From NCBI GenBank assembly GCA_001303025.1, contig LJNK01000030.1, positions 1-37,188 on the forward strand: a stretch of DNA of 37,188 nucleotides, given 5' to 3'. A program made the position numbers and the translations under genes. Shown here piece after piece: positions 7,962 to 15,718 of this stretch (position 1 is the stretch's first letter; each line of letters starts with the position of its first letter). Below the pieces are notes generated by a model. That model saw nothing but the letters and a program-made list of their open reading frames with translations, was not told where the DNA came from and did no database searches. The stretch comes from Deltaproteobacteria bacterium SG8_13. Lineage in GTDB: Bacteria > Desulfobacterota > Desulfobacteria > Desulfobacterales > SG8-13.

Positions 7962-9107
7962 ATGGCATTTATATCTTCAGGATACGATCCAAAAGAGCCG
8001 ATGAAAAACCGGATCAGCGACATCGGCCCACGCAAATACGACGATTTTTACCCGCCGGTGATCGCCGCCAACAAGGGTAAGTGGCTCTATCACGAATACC
8101 TGCAACCGGGCGTGCTGGTGCACGTAGCCGAGTCCGGCGACAAGGTGTTCACCGTCCGCTGCGGCGGTGCCCGCCTGATGTCCACCATCCATATCCGGGA
8201 GATCTGCGAGATTGCCGACAAGCACTGCGGCGGACATCTGCGCTTTACCACCCGCAACAACATCGAGTTCATGGTCGATGAGGAATCGAAAGTCCAGCCG
8301 CTGATCAAGGATCTGGAAAGCCGCAAGTTTGCCGGCGGCAGCTTCAAGTTCCCGGTGGGCGGCACCGGCGCCGGCATCACCAACATCGTGCACACCCAGG
8401 GCTGGATCCACTGCCACACACCGGCTACCGACGCATCCGGTCCGGTGAAGGCTGTCATGGACGAGCTGTTCGACGATTTCAAGGACCACCGTATGCCGGC
8501 CCACCTTCGCGTGTCGCTGGCCTGCTGTCTGAACATGTGCGGAGCGGTTCACTGCTCCGATATTGCCATTCTGGGTTATCACCGCAAGCCGCCGATGCTC
8601 GATCACGAGTATCTGGACAAGATGTGCGAGATCCCACTGGCCATCGCCGCCTGCCCGACGGCTGCTATCAAGCCGTCGAAGGTCGAGGTTGGAGGGCAGA
8701 AGCTCAATTCGGTGTCGGTGAAAAACGAGCGCTGCATGTTCTGCGGCAACTGCTACACCATGTGTCCGGCCATGCCGCTGGCTGACAAGGAAGGCGACGG
8801 CATCGTCATCATGGCGGGCGGCAAGGTCTCCAACCGCATCAGCGCACCCAAGTTCTCCAAGGTCGTTGTGGCGTTTCTGCCCAACGAAGCACCTCGCTGG
8901 GAATCGACCTGCAAATGCATCAAGCAGATCGTTGAGGCATATGCAGCCGATGCCCGCAAATACGAGCGTCTCGGGGAATGGGCCGAGCGGATTGGATGGG
9001 AGCGATTTTTCGAGAAATGCGAACTCGAATTCACCCATCACCTGATCGACGACTTCCGTGATCCGGCCTACTTCACCTGGCGCCAGACCACGCAGTTCAA
9101 GTTTTAG
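7962..9107 (+). CDS. dsrB: Dissimilatory sulfite reductase beta subunit
   Basis: A 381-aa DsrB that carries the catalytically active siroheme. C151, C188, C189 and C193 ([10 protein letters not shown]) bind the siroheme-coupled [4Fe-4S] cluster. The ferredoxin domain shows C231 (ACPTAAIKP) and C258-x2-C261-x2-C264-x3-C268 ([17 protein letters not shown]). An AGGAGGGG ribosome site precedes the ATG closely, and the 12-nt gap after dsrA implies coupled synthesis of equal subunits. A strong hairpin follows in the gap before dsrD. No anomaly was seen in length or key residues. Confidence 0.98.
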   Translation: MAFISSGYDPKEPMKNRISDIGPRKYDDFYPPVIAANKGKWLYHEYLQPGVLVHVAESGDKVFTVRCGGARLMSTIHIREICEIADKHCGGHLRFTTRNNIEFMVDEESKVQPLIKDLESRKFAGGSFKFPVGGTGAGITNIVHTQGWIHCHTPATDASGPVKAVMDELFDDFKDHRMPAHLRVSLACCLNMCGAVHCSDIAILGYHRKPPMLDHEYLDKMCEIPLAIAACPTAAIKPSKVEVGGQKLNSVSVKNERCMFCGNCYTMCPAMPLADKEGDGIVIMAGGKVSNRISAPKFSKVVVAFLPNEAPRWESTCKCIKQIVEAYAADARKYERLGEWAERIGWERFFEKCELEFTHHLIDDFRDPAYFTWRQTTQFKF

Positions 9108-9118
9108 GAGTTCAAACC

Positions 9119-9159
9119 GGTGAGAGGGGGCATGCCGGACCGTGGCGTGCCCTCCCACC
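9119..9159 (+). promoter_or_regulatory. Intercistronic hairpin between dsrB and dsrD
   Basis: Eleven base pairs (9126-9136 with 9144-9154, two of them G-U) close a 7-nt loop, and GGTG/CACC (9119-9122/9156-9159) extends the base. No T-run follows, so it looks like an mRNA-stability or processing element, or a leaky attenuator, rather than a full terminator. Confidence 0.65.
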
Positions 9160-9179
9160 TTTAAGAAAAGAGGGTACAG

Positions 9180-9419
9180 ATGGAATACGAAGAGGCAAAG
9201 GAGAAGCTGGTTGCAGCACTCCAGAAAAAGCAGAAAACCAAGTCAAAGTTTTATTTCAACGACTTGGCCAAAATCCTGGAGGCCAAGCCCCGGGATGCCA
9301 AAAAGGTAATCAACCGGATGGTGCAGGAACAAGTGCTGGAATACTGGTCCAGCGGAAGCACCTCCCTGTATGGGTTGCACGGCACCGGCAAACAGGCTGC
9401 GGCCGAGCACGAAGACTAA
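9180..9419 (+). CDS. dsrD: DsrD, winged-helix sulfite-reductase accessory protein
   Basis: A 79-aa protein with the size, sequence character and position of DsrD (family about 78 aa), found almost only in sulfate/sulfite reducers. The fold is a winged helix: a Lys-rich first helix, FYFNDLAKILEAKPRDAKKV, the recognition-like helix KKVINRMVQEQVL, and a wing EYWSSGSTSLYGL. DsrD is reported to stimulate DsrAB activity rather than to bind DNA. An AGAGGG site precedes the ATG. Hairpins lie both before (9119-9159) and right after (9418-9450) the gene, so its mRNA may be accumulated independently of its neighbours. Confidence 0.95.
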   Translation: MEYEEAKEKLVAALQKKQKTKSKFYFNDLAKILEAKPRDAKKVINRMVQEQVLEYWSSGSTSLYGLHGTGKQAAAEHED

Positions 9420-9450
9420 ACTGTCGGCTCCGGTTTACACGCGACAGTTT
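9418..9450 (+). promoter_or_regulatory. Hairpin immediately after dsrD
   Basis: AAACTGTCG (9418-9426) and CGACAGTTT (9442-9450) are a perfect 9-bp inverted repeat overlapping the dsrD stop codon. Only TTT follows, so termination would be partial at best. It separates dsrD from dsrN, which has no visible ribosome site of its own. Confidence 0.6.
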
Positions 9451-9472
9451 CGAGCCATAGACGGTTTCACCG

Positions 9473-10906
9473 ATGTTGCAGGATGGCCTGGATTTTCCCC
9501 GCCTGTTAATATCAGCCCTGCGGGGCGGTTCGGGAAAGACCATCCTTTCCATTGGCATCATTGCGGCGCTGCTCCGTAAGGGCAGGGCCGTTTTTCCTTT
9601 CAAAAAAGGTCCGGATTATATCGATGCCGGCTGGCTCTCCATGGCGGCCGGTCGGTCCTGCTATAATCTAGACACCTTCATGGTCCTCCCCGAGGACGTC
9701 CGGGCCTCTTTCCTTTTCCGCTCCTTTTCGGGCGGCATTGCTGTAATAGAGGGCAACCGCGGCCTGTATGACGGCATTGACCTGGAAGGCAGCACCAGCA
9801 CGGCCGAGCTGGCCAAGCTGCTTCAGGTGCCGGTAGTGCTCTGCGTGGATGCCACCAAGACCACCCGCACCATGGCAGCGGTTATCGCCGGCTGCCAGCA
9901 GTTCGACAGCGACGTTCGGATCGGTGGCGTCGTTTTAAACCGCGTTGCCGGCGCACGCCATGAAAGCATCCTGCGGAGGAGCATTGAAACCCATTGCCGG
10001 ATACCGGTTTTCGGCGCGATACCCAAGCTGGGCAAACAGGATTTTCCCGAACGGCACATGGGGCTGGTGCCCACACCCGAACACCGCTGGGCGCTGGATG
10101 CCATTTCCGCGATTGCCGATGTGATCGAGCGCCATGTCGACCTGGCAGCACTGGAAGATGCGGCCGGAAGCGCGCCGCCGCTTCACGCAACCGAGCACCC
10201 CCAAGTGCCCGCCGCCATCCGGGACACTGATCCACCGGCCGGTTCCAAGCCGGCAGTGGTTGGAGTGATCCGCGATGCGGCCTTTCAGTTTTACTACCCC
10301 GAAAACCTGGAGGCACTCGAAGCCGCCGGAGCGCAGCTGGTATATTTCAGCCCGCTGGAAACCGAAACCATGCCGGACGTGGATGCCCTTTATATCGGCG
10401 GTGGTTTTCCGGAAACCCACGCCGAACAGCTGGCCGGCAACACAGTGTTCAAAAAAACCGTAAAGACACTGGCAGATGATGGGTTGCCGATCTATGCTGA
10501 GTGCGGTGGCCTGATGTACCTGGGGCAAGAGCTGGTGCTGGCGGAAAAATCATTTCCGATGGCCGGAGTGTTGCCGATTGTCTACGGATTTTCCAAAAAG
10601 CCCCAGGGGCACGGCTACACCATTGTGACCGCCGATCGCAGCAACCCCTACTTTCCCATCGGCGGCGAACTCCGCGGCCACGAGTTTCATTACTCCCGGG
10701 TGTTGAAATGGAGCGGCAAAGACAGCGACCTGGTATTTCAAATGAAGCGCGGAGCCGGCATTGTAAATGGACGCGACGGTGCCGTGGTCCAAAATGTTCT
10801 GGCCACTTACACGCATTTGCACGCGCTGGGCGCACCGGGATGGGCCCCGGCCCTTGTTCGAAGAGCGACCGCATACCGCCGGTCAAAAAAGCCCTACACC
10901 GTCTGA
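9473..10906 (+). CDS. dsrN: DsrN, siroheme amidase (cobyrinate a,c-diamide synthase-like)
   Basis: A 477-aa CbiA/CobB homolog that, in dsr operons, is proposed to amidate siroheme to the siro(heme)amide used by DsrAB. The N-terminal ATP-binding domain has the P-loop-like RGGSGKT (residues 17-23) and FKKGPDYIDAGW. The C-terminal class I glutamine amidotransferase domain has its nucleophile C344 in YAECGGLMYLG and a conserved RGHEFHYS. Residues 225-260 form an Ala/Pro-rich linker. No clear ribosome site is seen before ATG 9473, which may mean dependence on translation from dsrD. The stop overlaps the start of the next gene (TGATG at 10904-10908). A role in cobalamin synthesis is the alternative, but no cobalamin genes are nearby. 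Confidence 0.92.
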   Translation: MLQDGLDFPRLLISALRGGSGKTILSIGIIAALLRKGRAVFPFKKGPDYIDAGWLSMAAGRSCYNLDTFMVLPEDVRASFLFRSFSGGIAVIEGNRGLYDGIDLEGSTSTAELAKLLQVPVVLCVDATKTTRTMAAVIAGCQQFDSDVRIGGVVLNRVAGARHESILRRSIETHCRIPVFGAIPKLGKQDFPERHMGLVPTPEHRWALDAISAIADVIERHVDLAALEDAAGSAPPLHATEHPQVPAAIRDTDPPAGSKPAVVGVIRDAAFQFYYPENLEALEAAGAQLVYFSPLETETMPDVDALYIGGGFPETHAEQLAGNTVFKKTVKTLADDGLPIYAECGGLMYLGQELVLAEKSFPMAGVLPIVYGFSKKPQGHGYTIVTADRSNPYFPIGGELRGHEFHYSRVLKWSGKDSDLVFQMKRGAGIVNGRDGAVVQNVLATYTHLHALGAPGWAPALVRRATAYRRSKKPYTV

Positions 10907-11760
10907 TGCCGGGGGATTCCACCGTGCTGACGAAAGACATGGAAGCCGTGGCCGGCTTTGCCATCGAACACCTTTCCGAAACCTGCCACCGCAGCCCGGC
11001 CATCGAAGTCGAGAGACTGTTGGCAAAACAATTCGGCCTTGGCCGCCGCCAGGGTCGCGCGGTCATCCGCCATCTGGTGAGAACCGGGGAGCTGATCTAC
11101 GCCAACGAGCACGGGAGCAGTTTTCTGGAACCTTCCTTTCACAGGCCGGTGCGGATCGGTGCGAGGATCGTGCTGGTTCCGGCCGACCTGCCCTACAGGA
11201 CCTGCGGCCAAGAAGTGGCAGTGCGAATCGCTCCCGGAGCGTCTTTCGGCAGCGGGCGGCATCCCACCACCCGTTTGGCCCTCCGGGGGCTTGAGGAGGC
11301 TGCGGGGAAGATCTCGAAGGCCGGTTGCCCGCCGGATTCGGTGGTGCTGGATATCGGCAGCGGGTCGGGGGTGCTGGTCATTGCGGCCGTGAAGCTGGGC
11401 CTTGGTCGGGGTGTGGGAATCGATACCGACCCGTGTGCGCGATGGGAAGCCCGGCAGAACATACAACTCAACCGGCTTTCCGGCAAAATCCGGGTGGGGG
11501 ATCAGCCCACAGACCAGACAAATCCAACCGGTCGGTTTAATTTTGTCGCCGCCAATTTGCGGACGCCGACACTGATGCGCCTGGTACCGACGATCTGCGA
11601 TTGGTCGACACCGTCGGGCCGACTGGTTCTCTCCGGTATTCGGACAGAAGAGATGGACGGGTTGCTGAATCGCTACCGGGCTCATGGCTTTCACGAGCTG
11701 TGGGTGGCGGGCGAGAAAGGATGGGTAGCGATAGTTCTGCAAAGACAACAGATGGAATAA
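10906..11760 (+). CDS. PrmA-like methyltransferase with N-terminal winged-helix segment, dsr-linked
   Basis: A 284-aa protein whose ATG overlaps the dsrN stop (TGATG), implying coupled translation. Residues 34-75 look like a winged helix and echo DsrD (RAVIRHLVRTGELIY against KKVINRMVQEQVLEY, each followed by a Gly/Ser-rich wing). The C-terminal domain is a class I SAM methyltransferase close to PrmA: APGASFGSGRHPTT near 107, LDIGSGSGVLVIAA near 147, GIDTDPCARWEA, and VAANLRTPTL where PrmA has its N-[IL] motif. The N-terminal L11-recognition region of PrmA is missing, and a full-length PrmA exists at 18955-19857. Hence it is probably not an L11 methylase; the target may be a Dsr component or the siroheme-amide. 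Function unknown. Confidence 0.8.
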   Translation: MPGDSTVLTKDMEAVAGFAIEHLSETCHRSPAIEVERLLAKQFGLGRRQGRAVIRHLVRTGELIYANEHGSSFLEPSFHRPVRIGARIVLVPADLPYRTCGQEVAVRIAPGASFGSGRHPTTRLALRGLEEAAGKISKAGCPPDSVVLDIGSGSGVLVIAAVKLGLGRGVGIDTDPCARWEARQNIQLNRLSGKIRVGDQPTDQTNPTGRFNFVAANLRTPTLMRLVPTICDWSTPSGRLVLSGIRTEEMDGLLNRYRAHGFHELWVAGEKGWVAIVLQRQQME

Positions 11761-11768
11761 ATAAAAAA

Positions 11769-11792
11769 GGCGGACGCCTATTTGCGTCCGCC
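11769..11792. terminator. Strong hairpin terminator
   Basis: GGCGGACGC (11769-11777) pairs with GCGTCCGCC (11784-11792), 9 G+C-rich pairs with a 6-nt loop. On the minus strand it is followed by TTTTTTAT, a classic rho-independent end for the cytochrome gene. It also stands at the end of the plus-strand dsr run. Confidence 0.85.
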
Positions 11793-11813
11793 CGCCATCT
11801 ATTCTCTGTGCGT

Positions 11814-12299
11814 CTATTTCGGCTTTTTGGGATGGCACTTGGTGCAGGTGGTCGGTGCTGCCTTGGTGTTGTTGGCCTTGTTGAATTTCTTGTGGCAAAC
11901 CCGACAGTTGTCGTGCAGGGCCTCTGCGTGGTACTCCAACTCCTGTGCCTTGGTCAGCTTGGGAGCCCCCTTGCCTTTCGGCTTTTCCCCCGGCTTCTTG
12001 TGGCACTCGATGCAGCGCTGTACGCTGTCGCCGGCCTTCAGGTTTTTCAACGGCTTGTTGTCGGCATCGTGGTGACACTCCCCGCATCCGTTCTTGTACA
12101 GATCCGGTGATTTCTTGGCATACTCATCGGAATGCTTTTTATGCGAGAATTCCACGATCCCCTTTTCGTGTTCCGCGTATTCCGGCGACTCCAACTTGAT
12201 GACTTCGGGTAGGTCCGTGGCGGCGTGAATGCCGGCCGCCAGAAAGAGGACAGCCACTCCGACCATGCTCGCATGCAACAGTAGGGACTTTATTTTCAT
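11814..12299 (-). CDS. Periplasmic tetraheme cytochrome c (class III / c3-like)
   Basis: A 161-aa exported cytochrome. The signal peptide has a Lys start, hydrophobic core at residues 6-22 and likely cleavage after A26. Four heme sites are all CxxCH: C72-H76, C96-H100, C132-H136, C152-H156. Distal ligand candidates are H53 and H56 in FSHKKH (the F-x-H-x-x-H opening typical of cytochrome c3), H77, and H124 or H129. The mature protein is Lys-rich, as in c3 proteins that take electrons from periplasmic hydrogenases and formate dehydrogenases. AAGGAGGT lies 12 nt before the ATG, a TTGACA promoter lies upstream, and a strong terminator follows. It starts about 100 nt after the tatC stop and probably forms its own unit. 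Confidence 0.9.
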   Translation of the reverse strand: MKIKSLLLHASMVGVAVLFLAAGIHAATDLPEVIKLESPEYAEHEKGIVEFSHKKHSDEYAKKSPDLYKNGCGECHHDADNKPLKNLKAGDSVQRCIECHKKPGEKPKGKGAPKLTKAQELEYHAEALHDNCRVCHKKFNKANNTKAAPTTCTKCHPKKPK

Positions 12300-12348
12300 C
12301 TGCGTTGTTCAACCTCCTTTCCTCTGATGGGCTTTCAAACAGCGGCTA

Positions 12349-12377
12349 TTGTTACCAAGTCGCCCACTGTTTGTCAA
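12349..12377 (-). promoter_or_regulatory. Candidate promoter for the tetraheme cytochrome gene
   Basis: Minus strand: TTGACA (12377-12372), 17-nt spacer, TAACAA (12354-12349). It lies between the tatC stop and the cytochrome start, allowing separate expression with a leader of about 45 nt. Confidence 0.45.
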
Positions 12378-12399
12378 TGAATATCAGCGCTTGGCACGG

Positions 12400-13167
12400 T
12401 TACCCGGATTCTGCGGCAGCATCGTCTGCCGCCGATTCGGGCGGTGGTTTTGCCCGGCCGAAGATGCGGGCGCCCAGAATGCTGATTTCGTACAGCAGCA
12501 TCAGCGGCAGGGCCATCATCACCTGGGTGACGACATCGGGGGGCGTGAGAATGGCGGCGCCGGCAAAAAACAGCAACACGGCATACTTCCGGTTTTTTTT
12601 CAGAAAGGGCACCGTAACCAGCCCCAGTCTGGCCAGGAAGGTGATCACCAGCGGCAGCTCGAAGACCAACCCGAAAGCCAGCAGCAGTTTGGCCGAAAAT
12701 CCGAGATATTCCTTCATCGAGGGGAGCGGCCGGATATAATCGGTGGCAAACCCGAGGAAGAACTTAAACCCCCACGGAAAGACAATGAAATAGCCAAACA
12801 GCGAACCCCCGATGAAAAAGAGGGAAGACAGGAGCACGATGGGAATCAGAATGCGGCGCTCTTTCCGGTACAGACCAGGGGCAACGAACATCCAGAACTG
12901 GTAAAGCAGTACCGGCGTTGCCAGCATGAGGCCGGACAACAAAGACACCTTCAGGTAGGTGAAAAAGGCTTCGGGCAGACCGGTGTAGATCAGTGTTTCG
13001 CCGTTTTTCATCACCTGCCGCAGGGGATGAACCAGGATGCTGAAAAGATACTCCTTGAAGCCGTAGGATGCGACAAAACCGATGCCGATGGCGACAAAGC
13101 AGACAATCAGTCGTTTGCGCAGCTCTTCCAGGTGAGCGGTAAAAGGGAGCTTGTCGTCCACGTCCAT
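12400..13167 (-). CDS. tatC: Sec-independent translocase subunit TatC
   Basis: A 255-aa integral membrane protein, the receptor subunit that recognises twin-arginine signal peptides together with TatB. The conserved N-terminal HLEELRKRL is at residues 12-20. Six hydrophobic segments follow (for example IVCFVAIGIGFVASYGF and VSLLSGLMLATPVLLYQFW). The conserved FVAPGLYRKERR loop and a Glu in the LVFELPLV helix are present. The C-terminus is a soluble Ala/Glu-rich tail. It starts 3 nt after the tatB stop, so the two are co-translated. In a sulfate reducer the system exports folded metalloenzymes such as hydrogenases and formate dehydrogenases, none of which are in this window. Confidence 0.96.
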   Translation of the reverse strand: MDVDDKLPFTAHLEELRKRLIVCFVAIGIGFVASYGFKEYLFSILVHPLRQVMKNGETLIYTGLPEAFFTYLKVSLLSGLMLATPVLLYQFWMFVAPGLYRKERRILIPIVLLSSLFFIGGSLFGYFIVFPWGFKFFLGFATDYIRPLPSMKEYLGFSAKLLLAFGLVFELPLVITFLARLGLVTVPFLKKNRKYAVLLFFAGAAILTPPDVVTQVMMALPLMLLYEISILGARIFGRAKPPPESAADDAAAESG

Positions 13168-13170
13168 CGG

Positions 13171-13608
13171 TTAGCGATCCTTCTCCGGCGTGTCTTCAGG
13201 GCGGGTAGTTTCCGAATCCGGTGGTGTCGGTGCATCGGCGATTTCCGAGGGGGCAGCGGAGACGGCACTTCCATCATCCGGCGGGTCGGGTGATGGATCT
13301 TTCTGCCAGTCGGTATAATCTTTTTCCAGATCGGCCTTTTTGCCATCGATGCTATCATCCGATCCGGCCCTGGGTTTGTCCTCGAGTACCGAATCCTTGA
13401 TATCGGACTGGATGTCGTCAAAGGCATCTTTTACTTCCTTCATTTCACTGTCCAGCTCCAGAGATCCCTTCAGTTCACTGGTGGCCTTCTTGAACTCGCG
13501 CATCGCCCGGCCCAGAGATTTCGCCAGATCGGGCAATTTCTTCGGACCGATGACGATCAGGGCGATTGCCAGAATCAGTATCAACTCCGGCATTCCGATA
13601 CCAAACAT
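13171..13608 (-). CDS. tatB: Twin-arginine translocase subunit TatB
   Basis: A 145-aa TatA/B-family protein. It has a single N-terminal membrane helix (MPELILILAIALIVIGP), the Gly-Pro hinge, and an amphipathic helix KLPDLAKSLGRAMREFKKA. MPEL near the N-terminus and the long acidic, Pro-rich tail (DPSPDPPDDGS and beyond) favour TatB over TatA. The ATG at 13608 is chosen because CAGGAGAG lies just upstream and the helix then starts at residue 6. A longer frame to 13653 is not supported. It is followed at 3 nt by tatC, and no separate tatA is in the window. A TTGACA/TAAAAG promoter candidate lies 210 nt upstream. Confidence 0.93.
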   Translation of the reverse strand: MFGIGMPELILILAIALIVIGPKKLPDLAKSLGRAMREFKKATSELKGSLELDSEMKEVKDAFDDIQSDIKDSVLEDKPRAGSDDSIDGKKADLEKDYTDWQKDPSPDPPDDGSAVSAAPSEIADAPTPPDSETTRPEDTPEKDR

Positions 13609-13818
13609 GTTTCTCTCCTGGTAGGTGACCCGTGTACGGGATGGAACTGCCACACCGGGCCTGCGGTCCCTGCGCCCCGCTTGAAACCGAATCTCGCTGC
13701 CGACATATCGCCTCGGAACAATGGTGACAGCGCTTTGAACGTATAAGCGGACTCATGCAAAGCCGGCATCGGCTGCAACCAAGATGGCGCAGGCGCGGTG
13801 AACCCGGAAAAGTAACAA

Positions 13819-13847
13819 CTTTTACTGGGTTTCACAGCGGGTGTCAA
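13819..13847 (-). promoter_or_regulatory. Candidate promoter for tatBC
   Basis: Minus strand: TTGACA (13847-13842), an ideal 17-nt spacer, TAAAAG (13824-13819, 4 of 6). It is the best minus-strand promoter in the gap and would give a leader of about 200 nt. Confidence 0.5.
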
Positions 13848-13893
13848 GCCAAACCGCTCGCTTCGCCAACCAGGCGGGACGGCGCAAAATTGC

Positions 13894-13922
13894 TTGATCC
13901 AGCCAAGCTTTAGTGGTAGATT
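13894..13922 (+). promoter_or_regulatory. Candidate promoter for the Roadblock gene
   Basis: TTGATC (13894-13899), 17-nt spacer, TAGATT (13917-13922); each box matches 4 of 6 positions. It is 70 nt before the ATG at 13992. Confidence 0.4.
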
Positions 13923-13991
13923 TCCAAGGTTTACAAAAGACCGGCGGATCCTCCCGTCGTCGTCCATCACCAGAGACAAGGAATCCTACTG

Positions 13992-14378
13992 ATGATTCAA
14001 TCGTTCGATCAGGAGCAGCTCGAAAAAGCCGAAGCGATTTTAGAGGAGGACCTGATTGCAAGCGGCGTAAATATTGCCCTGGTGGTGGACATGGCCGGTC
14101 ACATCGTTGCCAACTCACACAGCGAGGGTTGCAGCCACGACGTATATTCCCTGGCGGCACTGGCGGCCGGCAATTTCGGTGCCGTCAATGCAATGGCCAA
14201 GATCGTCGGTGAAGAGGAATTCTCTCTGCTGTTTCACAAAGGGCAGGACGAAAACCTGCACTTCAGCAAAATCAACGACGAACTGCTGCTCATCACTACC
14301 TTTGGCAACGATGTATCTCTCGGGTTTCTACGCCTGAAGATCGCCGAAGCCATAGAAAGAATCCGCGGGCTCTGGTAA
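13992..14378 (+). CDS. Roadblock/LC7-domain protein
   Basis: A 128-aa single-domain protein of the Roadblock/LC7 (MglB-like) family. The central pattern IALVVDMAGHIVANSHSEG, then DVYSLAALAAGNFGAVNAMAKIVGE and LLFHKGQDENLHFSKI, matches the family's strand-helix-strand core. Such proteins act as GTPase-activating partners or dimer scaffolds for Ras-like GTPases (MglA type). No GTPase gene is adjacent, so the partner must lie elsewhere. AAGGAA about 9 nt before the ATG supports the start. It is convergent with mltA, 34 nt apart, and no clear terminator separates them. Confidence 0.85.
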   Translation: MIQSFDQEQLEKAEAILEEDLIASGVNIALVVDMAGHIVANSHSEGCSHDVYSLAALAAGNFGAVNAMAKIVGEEEFSLLFHKGQDENLHFSKINDELLLITTFGNDVSLGFLRLKIAEAIERIRGLW

Positions 14379-14412
14379 GCTGCCGGCTGCCCGGTATTAC
14401 GCTGCTTTTCGG

Positions 14413-15612
14413 TTAGTGCGAATCCGCCTCCGGTTTCAGCACCAGAAAATACAGCTGCCCCCAATGCTGCATATGCCCTGCAGCAATCTCTGCGTAGGTT
14501 CCGTTTCCCCAGAATAGATCCGAGCGCGCCGGCCCCCGGATGGCACCGCCCGTGTCCTGGCTGACGGCAAAACGGCTGAATTTTTCCCAGCGGGTTATTT
14601 CTCCGCTGCCCCCTACCAGGGGTTTCTCGGTTTCTATGTAAGCCAGGGCCGGCAGCGGAAACAGGCGGTGGTCCACAGCGATGGAGCGGCCCGGGGTTAA
14701 TTTGACTTCCAGGTAACCGATGGGACCTTCCGGTTCCAGTTTGAAGAACACGTAGCTTGGGTTGTGAAAAAGAATCGTTTCGCGCTCTTCGGGGTGATGG
14801 TGCAAATACTCGCGGATTTTCTGCATCGACATCTCCTCTCTCGGGATTTTGCCCTCTTCGATCAACAATTTGCCGATGCTTCGATAGGGGTGCCCATTCG
14901 TGCTGTCATAGTGCACATTTAAAACGGCGCCATCGTCAAGGAAAATACGCCCCGATCCCTGGATTTGCAGGAAAAACAGATCCACGGGATCCTTCAACCA
15001 CGCCAGCACCGGCGCACGGCCCTCCAGTTGGCCGTCTTTTTCGATTTGCTGGCGGTCGTAGTAAGGCAACAGGGTGAGATCGGTCATCCGGCCGGTGATC
15101 GTCTCACCGGCAAACCGGTCGGAAAACTGGGACAGGTCGATGCGGATCAGGTCGTCAGGACGCCCGAATATCGGTACAGTGTAAGGCCCGTTTTTTTCCG
15201 CCTTTCCCCTGAGGAAGGGCTCATAGTATCCGGTAAACAGCACTTGCCGGGTTCCATCTTTCCCGGAGCAGCGGTATACGCGGTAGTTTTCCCGGAGAAA
15301 TCTTTGGATCTCCTTGGCTGTAGGTCGACTGGTGATAAAGGTTAAAAAGGTTTCCAGTGAGGTTATCAAATGCGCTGCCGCATAGCGGTCCTTTCCAAAG
15401 ACGAACTCCTTGTCCGGCGGAACATCGGTGAGATAGGCGATGCTTTGACGGATGCTGTGCTCCAGACCGTCGAAGTGCATGTCATCTGCAAAACGGGGCT
15501 GCTGCGACGGGCGGACCGGTACCAGGGCTTCGCGGGTTGGGGCGGCGCATCCGGAAAGGATCAAGGCCGGCAGCAGCAGGAAGATCAGGAAAAGATCGAT
15601 GATTTGTCGCAT
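14413..15612 (-). CDS. mltA: Membrane-bound lytic murein transglycosylase A
   Basis: A 399-aa lipoprotein that cleaves the glycan strand of peptidoglycan to 1,6-anhydromuramic products at the outer membrane. A lipobox LILSGC follows a hydrophobic leader. The MltA double-psi barrel shows FTGYYEPFLRGK near residue 125 and FFLQIQGSGRIFL. The C-terminal 3D domain has SQDTGGAIRGPARSDLFWG, whose Asp residues include the catalytic acid. Start 15612 has AAAAGGA at good spacing; an ATG at 15624 places the same site against the codon. The gene is downstream of moaC on the same strand but after a 100-nt gap, and is functionally unrelated. Confidence 0.94.
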   Translation of the reverse strand: MRQIIDLFLIFLLLPALILSGCAAPTREALVPVRPSQQPRFADDMHFDGLEHSIRQSIAYLTDVPPDKEFVFGKDRYAAAHLITSLETFLTFITSRPTAKEIQRFLRENYRVYRCSGKDGTRQVLFTGYYEPFLRGKAEKNGPYTVPIFGRPDDLIRIDLSQFSDRFAGETITGRMTDLTLLPYYDRQQIEKDGQLEGRAPVLAWLKDPVDLFFLQIQGSGRIFLDDGAVLNVHYDSTNGHPYRSIGKLLIEEGKIPREEMSMQKIREYLHHHPEERETILFHNPSYVFFKLEPEGPIGYLEVKLTPGRSIAVDHRLFPLPALAYIETEKPLVGGSGEITRWEKFSRFAVSQDTGGAIRGPARSDLFWGNGTYAEIAAGHMQHWGQLYFLVLKPEADSH

Positions 15613-15718
15613 TGTATGCGGCATCCTTTTTCAATTCGATAAAAATGAAAAGATCGGCCGGCGAACCGCCGCAGCACCCGCTGCGGCTTTCCAGTGACTT
15701 GCCGGACCATATCGGGGG

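Larger units (their letters stand above)
13609..13991. other. Intergenic region between divergent tatB and Roadblock genes
   Basis: About 380 bp without a supported gene. Overlapping open frames on the minus strand here show no family resemblance. It holds two back-to-back promoter candidates: 13819-13847 (minus) and 13894-13922 (plus). The long leader before tatB (about 200 nt) contains no obvious terminator or riboswitch fold that I can make out. Confidence 0.6.

Noticed and set aside
7977..9158. Long open frame antisense to dsrB (393 codons)
   Set aside because: Same reason: shadow of a certain gene, with composition rich in His, Gly and Asp but no domain pattern.
10501..10905. Upstream extension of the dsr-linked methyltransferase inside dsrN
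   Set aside because: It overlaps the well-supported glutaminase domain of DsrN in another frame; the TGATG overlap start at 10906 is far more likely.
12349..13293. 314-codon plus-strand frame opposite tatC
   Set aside because: Extremely Gln/Glu/Gly-rich, the typical shadow of a hydrophobic membrane protein gene.
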